A DNA stretch of 27,258 nt from a virus. Position 1 is the first letter of the stretch; every line of letters starts with the position of its first letter. Under the pieces are notes generated by a model. It was not told the DNA's origin, searched no databases, and saw nothing but the letters and a program-made list of their open reading frames with translations. The translations under genes and the position numbers were made by a program. Positions 1-8,400 of the stretch are shown here, piece after piece. Location of the stretch: positions 1-27,258 of IMG/VR virus record IMGVR_UViG_3300010883_000334; one strand, 5' to 3'.

Positions 1-651
1 ACTTGTTGGACTGGGATAGAACCTCAAAAACTAAGTGAAAATAAAGAAATAGTACTTTCTAAGGCTGATGAGATGAAAAAAAATGGTGGTAAGTTAATAT
101 TGAAGAAATTGGCTTCAGACGAGTTTACCATCGCTCAAATTAAAAACCAAATCAGAAAAATAACAGCAGAAGGTATTACTTTAGATATTGTTGTTTTAGA
201 TTATATAGATTGTGTTATACCAGATAGGAGTTATAATGATGAATGGAAAGGTGAAGGTTCTGTTATGAGGAAATTTGAAGGTATGTGTCATGAATTAAAT
301 TTAGTTGGTTGGACCGCAGCACAAGGTAACAGGTCATCAATCTCCTCTGAAGTGGTAACAACAGACCAAATGGGTGGTTCCATTAAAAAAGCTCAAGTAG
401 GTCATGTCATAATTTCAGTGGCAAAAACACTACAACAAAAAGAATTGGGGTTAGCTACTATCGCTATCACCAAGTCTAGGTTGGGCCAGGATGGTATTAT
501 ATTTGAAAACTGTACGTTTAACAACGCTACATTAGAAATAGACACCCAATCGACACAAACCTTCTTAGGTTTCGAAGAGGATAAAACACAAAGAAACCGA
601 AAAAGAGTAATGGATGCTCTAGAAAGAAGGGAAAAAGTATTAAATAAATAA
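1..651 (+). CDS. DnaB/gp41-like replicative DNA helicase, C-terminal part (5' end outside window)
   Basis: The reading frame is open from base 1, so the ATG at 73 is internal and the gene begins upstream of the window. The visible ~216 residues look like the second half of a RecA-fold hexameric helicase, the ring enzyme that unwinds DNA ahead of the phage fork. Features seen are a Walker B-type strand VVLDYID (about 187-207), the motif TAAQGNR (313-333) matching the DnaB H4 'TQ-x-NR' signature, a strand VGHVIISVAKT, and TKSRLGQDG (469-495) matching the 'xKxRxGxxG' arginine-finger region near the end of DnaB proteins. Walker A must lie upstream. The last ~30 residues are highly charged. It is followed after 16 bases by the ribonucleotide reductase gene, consistent with a replication block. 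A RadA- or KaiC-type RecA protein is the main alternative but fits the H4 and C-terminal motifs less well. Confidence 0.82.
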   Translation, partial: TCWTGIEPQKLSENKEIVLSKADEMKKNGGKLILKKLASDEFTIAQIKNQIRKITAEGITLDIVVLDYIDCVIPDRSYNDEWKGEGSVMRKFEGMCHELNLVGWTAAQGNRSSISSEVVTTDQMGGSIKKAQVGHVIISVAKTLQQKELGLATIAITKSRLGQDGIIFENCTFNNATLEIDTQSTQTFLGFEEDKTQRNRKRVMDALERREKVLNK

Positions 652-667
652 AATAAAAATAAAAAAT

Positions 668-2593
668 ATGGAAATTTCAAATAAAATTTTATCGGACATA
701 ACTGTTCATATGAAGTATGCAAAATACACACCGGAGTTAGAAAGAAGAGAAACTTGGGACGAATTAGTTATGAGAAACAAAGCCATGCATATAAAAAAAT
801 ACCCAGAACTAGAGGGTGAAATACAAGAAAAATACAAACTAGTTCATGATAAGAAAGTATTACCATCAATGAGGTCAATGCAATTTGGAGGAAAACCAAT
901 CGAGATATCACCAAATAGGATTTATAATTGTGCGTACCTACCATTAGACCATATAGATTCGTTTAGTGAAACAATGTTCTTATTATTAGGTGGAACCGGT
1001 GTTGGGTACTCAGTACAAAAACACCATGTAGAAAAATTACCCGTAATAAGTAAACCATACCCTAAGAGGAAAAGAAGATTTTTAATTGGGGACTCAATTG
1101 AAGGTTGGGCTGACGCGATTAAGGTTTTAATGAAATCATATATGAATGGTGGTGGGTCTAGAGTAGAATTTGATTTTACAGACATTAGAGCTAAAGGAGC
1201 GAGATTAGTAACGTCAGGTGGTAAAGCACCAGGACCACAACCACTTAAAGAATGTTTAGTTAAGATAGAGGGTATACTATTAGAAAAAGAAAATGGTGAA
1301 CAATTAACCACATTAGAGGTACACGATATTATCTGTTATATAGCTGACGCTGTATTAGCTGGTGGTATTAGAAGGGCAGCTTTAATTAGTTTATTTAGTG
1401 CTGACGACGATTCTATGATATCTTGTAAATCAGGAAATTGGTGGGAATTAAACCCACAAAGAGGTAGAGCAAACAACTCAGCGTGTTTAATGAGACATAA
1501 AATTACTAAAGAATTTTTTATGGACCTTTGGAAACGTGTAGAACTATCAGGTGCTGGTGAACCTGGTATATATTTAAACAATGATAAAGATTGGGGGACA
1601 AACCCATGTTGTGAAATAGCACTTCGTCCATATCAGTTCTGTAATCTTTGTGAAGTCAACGTTTCTAATATAGAATCACAAGATGATTTAAACGAAAGAG
1701 TTAAAGTCGCAGCTTTTATAGGTACGTTACAAGCTGGTTATACTGAATTTCATTACTTAAGAGAAATATGGCAAGAGACCACAGAGAAAGATGCTTTAAT
1801 TGGGGTGTCAATGACTGGGATTGGTTCTGGTAAAGTTTTTGATTACGATATGAAAAAAGCTGCTAGTTTAGTTAAAAGAGAAAATACTAGAGTCTCCAAA
1901 CTACTAGGGATTAACCAAGCAGCTAGAACAACAACAGTTAAACCAGCTGGAACAACATCATTAACGTTAGGTACATCATCAGGAATACATGCTTGGCATA
2001 ATGATTATTATGTTAGAAGGGTTAGGGTTGGTAAAAACGAATCTATATACGCTTATCTAAATATTAACCACCCAGAATTACTAGAGGACGATTACTTTAG
2101 ACCTCACGATACAGCTGTTATTGGTATTCCACAAAAAGCACCTTCAGGTTCAATATTAAGAACCGAATCACCTTTTGACCTATTAGAAAGAGTTAAGAAG
2201 GTAGCAACTGAATGGGTACGTTCTGGACATAGAAAAGGTTCAAATTCACATAATGTATCAGCCACAATTTCATTAAAAGAAGATGAATGGGATGCGGCTG
2301 GTGAATGGATGTGGGAAAATAGAAATTATTATAATGGACTATCTGTGTTGCCATATGATGGTGGTTCGTACATTCAAGCTCCTTTTGAGGATATTACAAA
2401 GGAACGATATGATGTATTGATGAAACTATTAACAGACATTGATTTAACTAAAGTTATAGAATTAGACGATAATACTGATTTATCTGGGGAATTAGCTTGT
2501 TCTGGGGGTAGTTGTGAGATTGATGTCGACTTAAAATCTTTAAAAGAAACCGAAAAAGAAATTCAGTTAAGTGAAAAACAAACCACAACATAA
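668..2593 (+). CDS. nrdJ: Class II (adenosylcobalamin-dependent) ribonucleoside-triphosphate reductase
   Basis: Reduces ribonucleotides to deoxyribonucleotides for phage DNA synthesis, using a B12-derived radical and no oxygen. The 641-residue product matches the monomeric Lactobacillus leichmannii RTPR family (about 740 residues) at every functional cysteine. C88 in YNCAYLP and C325 in QFCNL are the active-site dithiol pair. C314 in NPCCE is the thiyl-radical residue, with N312 and E316 as catalytic partners. C611 and C616 in CSGGSC are the C-terminal shuttle pair. The C314-C325 and C611-C616 spacings of 11 and 5 equal those of C408-C419 and C731-C736 in the model enzyme. KPAGTTS (425-431) followed by GTSSGIHAWH is the class II loop. 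Residue 315 is Cys where Gly is usual (NPCGE). The leader is purely A/T-rich with no Shine-Dalgarno. The 3' end overlaps the next gene by 23 bases. Substrate level (NTP rather than NDP) is inferred from family similarity. Confidence 0.93.
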   Translation: MEISNKILSDITVHMKYAKYTPELERRETWDELVMRNKAMHIKKYPELEGEIQEKYKLVHDKKVLPSMRSMQFGGKPIEISPNRIYNCAYLPLDHIDSFSETMFLLLGGTGVGYSVQKHHVEKLPVISKPYPKRKRRFLIGDSIEGWADAIKVLMKSYMNGGGSRVEFDFTDIRAKGARLVTSGGKAPGPQPLKECLVKIEGILLEKENGEQLTTLEVHDIICYIADAVLAGGIRRAALISLFSADDDSMISCKSGNWWELNPQRGRANNSACLMRHKITKEFFMDLWKRVELSGAGEPGIYLNNDKDWGTNPCCEIALRPYQFCNLCEVNVSNIESQDDLNERVKVAAFIGTLQAGYTEFHYLREIWQETTEKDALIGVSMTGIGSGKVFDYDMKKAASLVKRENTRVSKLLGINQAARTTTVKPAGTTSLTLGTSSGIHAWHNDYYVRRVRVGKNESIYAYLNINHPELLEDDYFRPHDTAVIGIPQKAPSGSILRTESPFDLLERVKKVATEWVRSGHRKGSNSHNVSATISLKEDEWDAAGEWMWENRNYYNGLSVLPYDGGSYIQAPFEDITKERYDVLMKLLTDIDLTKVIELDDNTDLSGELACSGGSCEIDVDLKSLKETEKEIQLSEKQTTT

Positions 2594-2786
2594 AAACCCT
2601 ACCAAACCAACAACCAAAGATGTTTATTGGGAAAATGGGAAAATGGTTTTAACAGAAGAACACCACATAAAAAGAGGTAGTTGTTGTGGGAATGGATGTA
2701 AACATTGTCCTTTTTGGCCACCACACCTTAAGTTAAATAAAGAACTTAGAGGTAATATTTATAATAATAATGAAAGACCTAATTAA
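2571..2786 (+). CDS. Small CCGxGCxHCP cysteine-motif protein (DUF5522-like)
   Basis: A 71-residue protein with a central YWENGKMVLTEEHHIKRG stretch followed by C38-C39-G-x-G-C43-x-H-C46-P. This arrangement resembles the DUF5522 family of small proteins, which is common in Bacteroidota and has no established biochemical role that I know of. The four cysteines and nearby histidines could bind a metal or act as a redox centre; that is inference. The start is taken as the GTG at 2571 because an in-frame TAA lies immediately before it (2568-2570), and the first downstream ATG would cut into the conserved Y-x-x-ENG segment. The gene overlaps the reductase end by 23 bases and the next gene by 17 bases, so translation is probably coupled. 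No signal peptide or membrane segment is visible. Confidence 0.75.
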   Translation: MKNKPQHKNPTKPTTKDVYWENGKMVLTEEHHIKRGSCCGNGCKHCPFWPPHLKLNKELRGNIYNNNERPN

Positions 2787-2979
2787 AAAAGTATTAAGAG
2801 AAGAGTCGTATTGGCAACCCGAAGACGATAGGAAATGGGAATTGTTGGATAAAGATGTGAAATATGTTGTTGAAAGACTTATTGAACGTCACAAATCTAA
2901 TTGGGGGGAAGACCAATATGCTGTAATATCAGCCATAGAGGAAATTATAAACGGTATGTTTCAAAGGGTCGGAAGATAA
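2770..2979 (+). CDS. Small acidic/basic helical protein, unknown function
   Basis: A 69-residue product that I do not recognise. It starts at an ATG inside the 3' end of the preceding gene (17-base overlap). The composition is highly charged (many Glu, Asp, Lys, Arg), with two probable amphipathic helices, one around DVKYVVERLIERH and one around YAVISAIEEIINGMF. There are no cysteines, signal peptide or membrane segments. The N-terminus MKDLIKKVLREE is itself helical. It is the last gene before the tail module and is separated from it by a 24-base A/T-only spacer. The overlap with a well-supported neighbour and the absence of a better frame support it as a real gene; its function is unknown. 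Confidence 0.6.
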   Translation: MKDLIKKVLREESYWQPEDDRKWELLDKDVKYVVERLIERHKSNWGEDQYAVISAIEEIINGMFQRVGR

Positions 2980-3003
2980 TTTAAATTATAGTATTTATTT
3001 AAT

Positions 3004-3510
3004 ATGACAATAGCTAGAGAAAGATACGGTGTAGCTTTTCCATTCCAAGACAGTGATAGTGGTTTATTTTTAAAAACAACCACTAGTGTTGCTGAGGAAA
3101 CTAAGGCCAACTTAATACACCTTATATTAACAAGAAAGGGTTCAAGATACTTTTTACCTGATTTTGGTACCAGATTATATGAATATATATTTGAACCATT
3201 AGACAGTACCACATTCCAAGCTATAGATTCTGAACTTAGAGATGTAATAAAAAAATACATACCTAATATAATTGTAAATGAAATAAAGATTGAGAGTCTG
3301 GAGGATGTTAGGGAAAATGATAAAAAAATTAATGACTCCAACCACCCATCTATAATGACTAAAGAAAGTCCCATAGATACGGATTTAGATGATAGGATTT
3401 ATAGGGTTGCTGGTGATGGTACAGAAGAATATACAGCTAAAATCTTTATTGATTATAGCATAAAAGATGATGTCTTTGGTACTAGAGACTTTATTATTAT
3501 AAATTTATAA
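3004..3510 (+). CDS. 25: gp25-like baseplate wedge protein (GPW_gp25 family; P2 W-like)
   Basis: A component of the contractile-tail baseplate that, in T4 and related systems, sits at the inner baseplate where sheath polymerisation begins. The core at residues 35-97 has the family pattern: a helix NLIHLILTRKGSR, then the signature loop YFLPDFGTRLYEYIFEP, then a helix DSELRDVIKKYIPN and the strand IIVNEIKIE. The last strand, around KIFIDYSIKD, closes the fold. The protein has 168 residues, longer than T4 gp25 (132). The extra length is mainly a polar stretch at about 100-142 placed before the last strand. It ends one base before the gp6-like ATG, and this pair is the W-J order of P2-like tails. 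The leader contains GTATTTAT (2991-2998) but no Shine-Dalgarno. Earlier literature called gp25 a lysozyme; a structural role is better supported. Confidence 0.87.
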   Translation: MTIARERYGVAFPFQDSDSGLFLKTTTSVAEETKANLIHLILTRKGSRYFLPDFGTRLYEYIFEPLDSTTFQAIDSELRDVIKKYIPNIIVNEIKIESLEDVRENDKKINDSNHPSIMTKESPIDTDLDDRIYRVAGDGTEEYTAKIFIDYSIKDDVFGTRDFIIINL

Positions 3511-3511
3511 G

Positions 3512-5368
3512 ATGGCAGAGAAAAAAATAGCTTACACAGAAAGAGATTTTTTAGGGTTGAGAAATGAACTACTAAGGTTAACTAATATTTACTACCCAGA
3601 TTTAATTAAAAACGCTAACGACTCCTCAATATATTCAGTTTTTTTAGATTTGAACGCTGCGGTAGCTGACAACCTTCATTTTAATATTGATAGGACTTTA
3701 CAAGAAACAGTATTGGGGTTCGCTCAAGAAAGAAGTTCGATATTTAATATAGCTAGAACATACGGTCTTAAAATACCGGGAAATAGACCTTCATTAACAC
3801 TTTGTGATTTTTCAATTGTAGTTCCAGCTAGGGGTGATAAAGAAGACGCCCGTTATTTGGGTTTTTTAAGGAGAGGGGCTCAAGTAAGAGGTGGGGGACA
3901 AGTATTTGAATTATCAAATGATTGTGATTTTTCATCACCATATAACGTAGAGGGTGTTGTTAATAGAACTAAAATACCTAATTTAAATGCCAATGGTGTG
4001 ATACAAAATTATACTATAACTAAAAGGGAAGTTGTGGTGAATGGAGTTACAAAAATATTTAAAAAAGAAATTACAGACATTGATAGTAAACCATTTTTTA
4101 AGTTATTCTTACCAGAAAGAAACGTATTAGGTGTTACATCTATCATACAGAAAGAAGGTTTGGGGTATACAACATTGCCGTCAGGTTTAGAATTTATAAC
4201 AGCTAAAGATAGTAAATGGTATGAAGTAGATGCTTTAGCAGAATCAGAAATTTTTGAAATAGACCCAACGACACCAGCTGATGAACCAGGAATGAAAGTT
4301 GGTAAATATATTAATACGGATAAAAGATTTGTTAGTGAATTTACACCTGAAGGTTTCTTCTTTTTAACCTTTGGTAGTGGTAATAATAGGTCACAAAAAT
4401 TACTAGACGAATTTTCCAAATATGGGGTTAATGTTAACTTAAATAAATTTATGAATAACATTTCTTTAGGTTCAGCGGTTAGGGGTAACACCACACTTTT
4501 TATACAATATAGGGTAGGTGGTGGTAAAGCTTCTAATTTAGGGGCTGGAGCTATTAATTCTTTAGGGGTTATAGATTTTGTAGTTTCTGGTCCAGTATCA
4601 CTAATTAATAGTAGTGTTTCTAATAGTCTACAAGTTACTAATGTTACGTCAGCTATTGGTGGTGATGACCAAATGTCTACAGAAGAAGTGAGAAATTATG
4701 TAACTTTTAATTTTGCTGCACAAAATAGAGCCGTAACTATAAATGATTATGTGGCCAGAATTAGGACTATGCCCGCTCAATATGGTGCAGCGGCAAAGGT
4801 GGGTGTTACTGAAATAGAAAATAAAATAAGGATTAGTTTATTATCTTATTCACCTGAAGGTTCGTTAACTTCCAGTGTAAGTTCTACACTTAAAAATAAT
4901 GTAGCTGAATATCTTTCTAATTATAGAATGATAAATGATTATATAGAGGTTTCCTCAGCTAACGTTATAGATATAAGTTTAGATGTTGATGTTGTAATAA
5001 CCAACGACGTAAATCAAAGTCAGGTGGTGGGTAATGTAATTAGCACAACTAAAGACTTTTTTAACATAGACTCAAACGAGTTAGGTGAAACCATTAGTTT
5101 AAGTCAACTATATGGTAAAATTTCTGAACAACCAGGTGTTTTAAATGTTATAGATATTAGAGTTTTTAATGAATTCGCTGGGACATACTCAGACTCCCAA
5201 TCATCCCAACCGTACATGAGTCAATCACCAACTAACCCATCTAATAATAGAATAAATGTGGTGGACCAAACATTATTCTTTTTACCGGACGAAATACCAC
5301 AAATCAGATACCCAGATGTCGACATACGTGTTAGGGTAAAACAAATTGATAGGCCAAACTTCTCCTAA
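3512..5368 (+). CDS. 6: gp6-like baseplate wedge protein (baseplate J-like family)
   Basis: The principal wedge protein, which in T4 forms the (gp6)2-gp7 core and ring that changes shape when the tail contracts. The N-terminus (1-75) has the typical start of this family: AYTERDFLGLRNELLRLTNIYYP, then SSIYSVFLDLNAAVADNLHFNIDRT. The middle is a long beta-rich region. A J-like segment lies at about 383-435 and includes GGDDQMSTEEVRNY and NRAVTINDYVARI, the usual 'GGaDxE...NRAVTxxDY' signature. After this come a beta-alpha-beta repeat region and a proline-rich tail. At 618 residues it is close to T4 gp6 (660). It begins two bases after the gp25-like stop. The stop codon lies inside the ascending arm of a possible terminator hairpin. 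Confidence 0.88.
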   Translation: MAEKKIAYTERDFLGLRNELLRLTNIYYPDLIKNANDSSIYSVFLDLNAAVADNLHFNIDRTLQETVLGFAQERSSIFNIARTYGLKIPGNRPSLTLCDFSIVVPARGDKEDARYLGFLRRGAQVRGGGQVFELSNDCDFSSPYNVEGVVNRTKIPNLNANGVIQNYTITKREVVVNGVTKIFKKEITDIDSKPFFKLFLPERNVLGVTSIIQKEGLGYTTLPSGLEFITAKDSKWYEVDALAESEIFEIDPTTPADEPGMKVGKYINTDKRFVSEFTPEGFFFLTFGSGNNRSQKLLDEFSKYGVNVNLNKFMNNISLGSAVRGNTTLFIQYRVGGGKASNLGAGAINSLGVIDFVVSGPVSLINSSVSNSLQVTNVTSAIGGDDQMSTEEVRNYVTFNFAAQNRAVTINDYVARIRTMPAQYGAAAKVGVTEIENKIRISLLSYSPEGSLTSSVSSTLKNNVAEYLSNYRMINDYIEVSSANVIDISLDVDVVITNDVNQSQVVGNVISTTKDFFNIDSNELGETISLSQLYGKISEQPGVLNVIDIRVFNEFAGTYSDSQSSQPYMSQSPTNPSNNRINVVDQTLFFLPDEIPQIRYPDVDIRVRVKQIDRPNFS

Positions 5369-5407
5369 TTATTTACATAATTTGGATAGGAGTCTATTTT
5401 TGGTTTT
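5362..5407 (+). terminator. Possible intrinsic terminator after the gp25-gp6 pair
   Basis: CTCCT (5362-5366) can pair with AGGAG (5388-5392), and directly inside it AATTAT (5367-5372) can pair with ATAATT (5377-5382), leaving the tetraloop TTAC and a five-base bulge TGGAT. The stem is followed by a T-rich tract TCTATTTTTGGTTTT (5393-5407). The stem is short and A/T-rich and includes the gp6-like stop codon, so its strength is uncertain. It sits at one of the few gaps in this otherwise continuous operon, which makes a transcription boundary plausible. Confidence 0.38.
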
Positions 5408-5441
5408 ACAATAAGAAGTATTTATCATATAAAGTCATCTA

Positions 5442-8400
5442 ATGCTAAAAAAATTAAGAATAAGAACTGAAATAGGTGTTGATAAGGAAGTCACCTTTGA
5501 TTTAAATCAAGATTTTGATTTACTAGAGATTTTAAGTTTAAATCTACACCAAACAGATGTATACCCAAAAGACTGTTCTGAGTTTGGGGTTGTCTGTGGT
5601 AGGGTCTTAATAAATGGGGGTTTTGGTTTGCCAAACGCAAAAATTTCTATTTTTATACCACTAGATGAAACAGACGAACAAAACCCGCAAGTAAAAGAAC
5701 TTTACCCATATAAAACACAAAACTCTAGAAATGAGATGGGTTATAGATATAACCTACTACCAACCTCACCTAGTTATACCGGACACCTACCATCAGGAAG
5801 TTTTCCAGATGTGGATGACATACTTTTAACACCAACAGTTAGTTATGTCTATAAAAAATATTACAAATACAACGCTAAAACTAACGATGCTGGTGATTTT
5901 ATGATTTATGGTGCACCTTTAGGTGAACAATCACTAGTAATGAATGTAGACCTATCGGACATTGGTTGTTTTTCAATGGTACCAGAAGATTTTAAGTTAC
6001 AAGGATTCCCAGAAAGTGATTTTAATGGGGCCCAATTTAAAACTGGTTCTAATTTAGATTCGTTACCACAAATAATAATGATGTCGAAAGCTGTGGATGT
6101 AAGGCCTTTATGGGGTGATGACGAATCTGGGTGTGGAGCTTCGATTACTAGAGCTGATTTTGATTTAAGAGAGGCTGGAGCGATAGAGATAAAACCAACA
6201 TCGGTATTTATGGGTTCTATAGCTTCAGATAATGAAAAAAATTCTGTAAATAAACAATGTAAACCTAGAAGGGCTATGGGGGAATTATGTAGTTTAGTTC
6301 CACAAGCCGGTACTGTAGAATCGGTAAGGTTTACACCTTTTTGGAAAAAACAAGCCCGACCTAGTGGGTTTACGATAAACCCAGACCTAATAGAGGAAGT
6401 GCCAGTTTTAGAAAGATTTGACATTAATGGTGGTTTTACTATCGATGACAATGGTTCATTTTTACTTAATGTGCCTATGAATTTAGATTATGTTATAACT
6501 AACGAATTTGGTGAAAGAGAGTTGTCACCAGACCCAACAGTCGGAATACCAACCAAGGGTAAATATAGATTTAGGATAAAACCTTTAGAAACTACAGGTA
6601 GTGCTAGACAAAGAAGAAGAGCTGGGTTCCTAGTACCACAAATAAAAGAATATTATTCCACAACCTCTCTTACCATTCCAAGCCCAGCAACTGGACTTCC
6701 ATTGTTATTTAATACTAAAGCGGTAAGAAAGGCTTCGTATTACTTTGGTGTTGATTACTTTAGTTACGCGGAAGAATCTATTAATATGGGTGAAATTATT
6801 TCATGTAAAGACGTATTTTATGAGTTTAGTTATGGGAGAGCTTACGCTGTCTCACAATTTATCAATAAATGGAAAGCCAGACCCAAAGATGCCTTTATTG
6901 GGATAAAAGAAGTAGCCCCGAGAGAAGAAGATGATTGTGGCGGGCAAGCGGTAAAATTCCCAATAAATTCAGCAAACAAAAATGTAAATTTTGCTATAGT
7001 AATGAATCAATTTATCACTAGGTTTTTACAAGCTATATGGACGGCGGTGTATTTTATTATGGTAATGGTATGTACCCTTGTTGATGCGATAGCTGTCATT
7101 TTAGGTGTGATTTTAGGTTTTATAAATGGTATCATGTGTTTTATATGTGTTATAGTTTACGGGCTTCCTGGTGGTGGTACGGTTGGTTCATACTGTAATT
7201 GTTCCTCCTGTCCCTGCTCAAACGTTTCTTTCGCACCACCCTTCTCTTGTTCTAGTTTATTTGGGTGTTTACATTTAAGGGTTACTAAATACCCAGAGTG
7301 TGAAAAATGTGGTTGCTTTTCTACCGGTGGTGGTGGTGGGTGTACATCTGCTTGTGATGGTAGTTGTGATGATGACCCAGACGGTGACCCAGCAGACTAT
7401 ATAGATTGTTCAGGACCATCAATAGAGGATTACGCTTTGGAAGATGGTTGTTACAATATACAGTGGGATAATATTTTAGGTGCTATTAAAGATTTAATAA
7501 CTGGAGACCCAGGACCTATCGCTTCGATTGCTGATTGGAGAAAAAGAGAAAATCTATTTAGGTCCATGTGTGACGGTTTAATGAATTATTTTTGGAGTAA
7601 TAACTGGATTACAGGATTCCTATACGCCTTTCAATTTAAAGCTAAAGTAAAACCAGATAACGATGAAAAAGCTGGATTTAAAATTAAAATGTGTAATGAT
7701 TTAGTTGTTTTTCACCCAGACTCACAAAATTTTTATTATAGATGCACACCCTACTATTATGATATGACCACAAATACTGGATATTTTGAAGGTCAAGCAG
7801 CGTATGACGCACACTCATTCAACGCTTGGAACCTACTTAACCCGGTGGGTATATTAGCTGTACTAAGGGATGTAGCTAGTGTTACACCAGCAGCTGGAGC
7901 TAATAGAAGTAATATATTGTCACCTACAACAATTATGGATTTAGGTCCCTTAATTGAGAATATTGGTGAAATATGTGTTGAAACAGGTGGTTCTGCGGAA
8001 GGATGTTCCGTAGCTAACGATATTGGGGTAACGTCATTTACAGACCCCGGTGAGTTTATGTTTGATTCCGTTAATGAAATCGTAAACGCAAATTCAGGTT
8101 TAGTTAATTTTATAAACCTACAGACACCGTTCAAAAGAAAAGAAACTGGTGGTTGGTTTGCTGGTGATGGTAGAAGAAGAGAACTTAATGGTGGTATGGC
8201 CTCAATACTATCACAATTTAATGAAATTGGTACTGTGGAGTATGAATCGGCTGGGGACATTGGTATTTACTTATTCGGTGCAGATGTAACAACTTCAGGA
8301 CCTAACACTGTCCCAGCTGGACAGATTGGTACGGTCAATACAAGTTTTGCAGCTGGTAATGCTTTCTGGACCGCTGATGGTTTCGGTTGGGATTACGCAC

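Noticed and set aside
75-82. A-run in the helicase gene as a programmed frameshift site
   Set aside because: The main frame continues unbroken through all helicase motifs, and no alternative-frame product is supported.
402-731. Minus-strand open frame opposite the helicase and reductase genes
   Set aside because: It lies wholly against the well-supported helicase and the start of the reductase, and shows no recognisable protein features. The other minus-strand frames (for example 922-1311, 4009-4494 and 5906-6451) are rejected for the same reason.
2979-3003. Weak inverted repeat TTAAAT...ATTTAA as a terminator
   Set aside because: The stem is six A/T pairs only and has no following T-run distinct from the background, so it is not distinguishable from chance.
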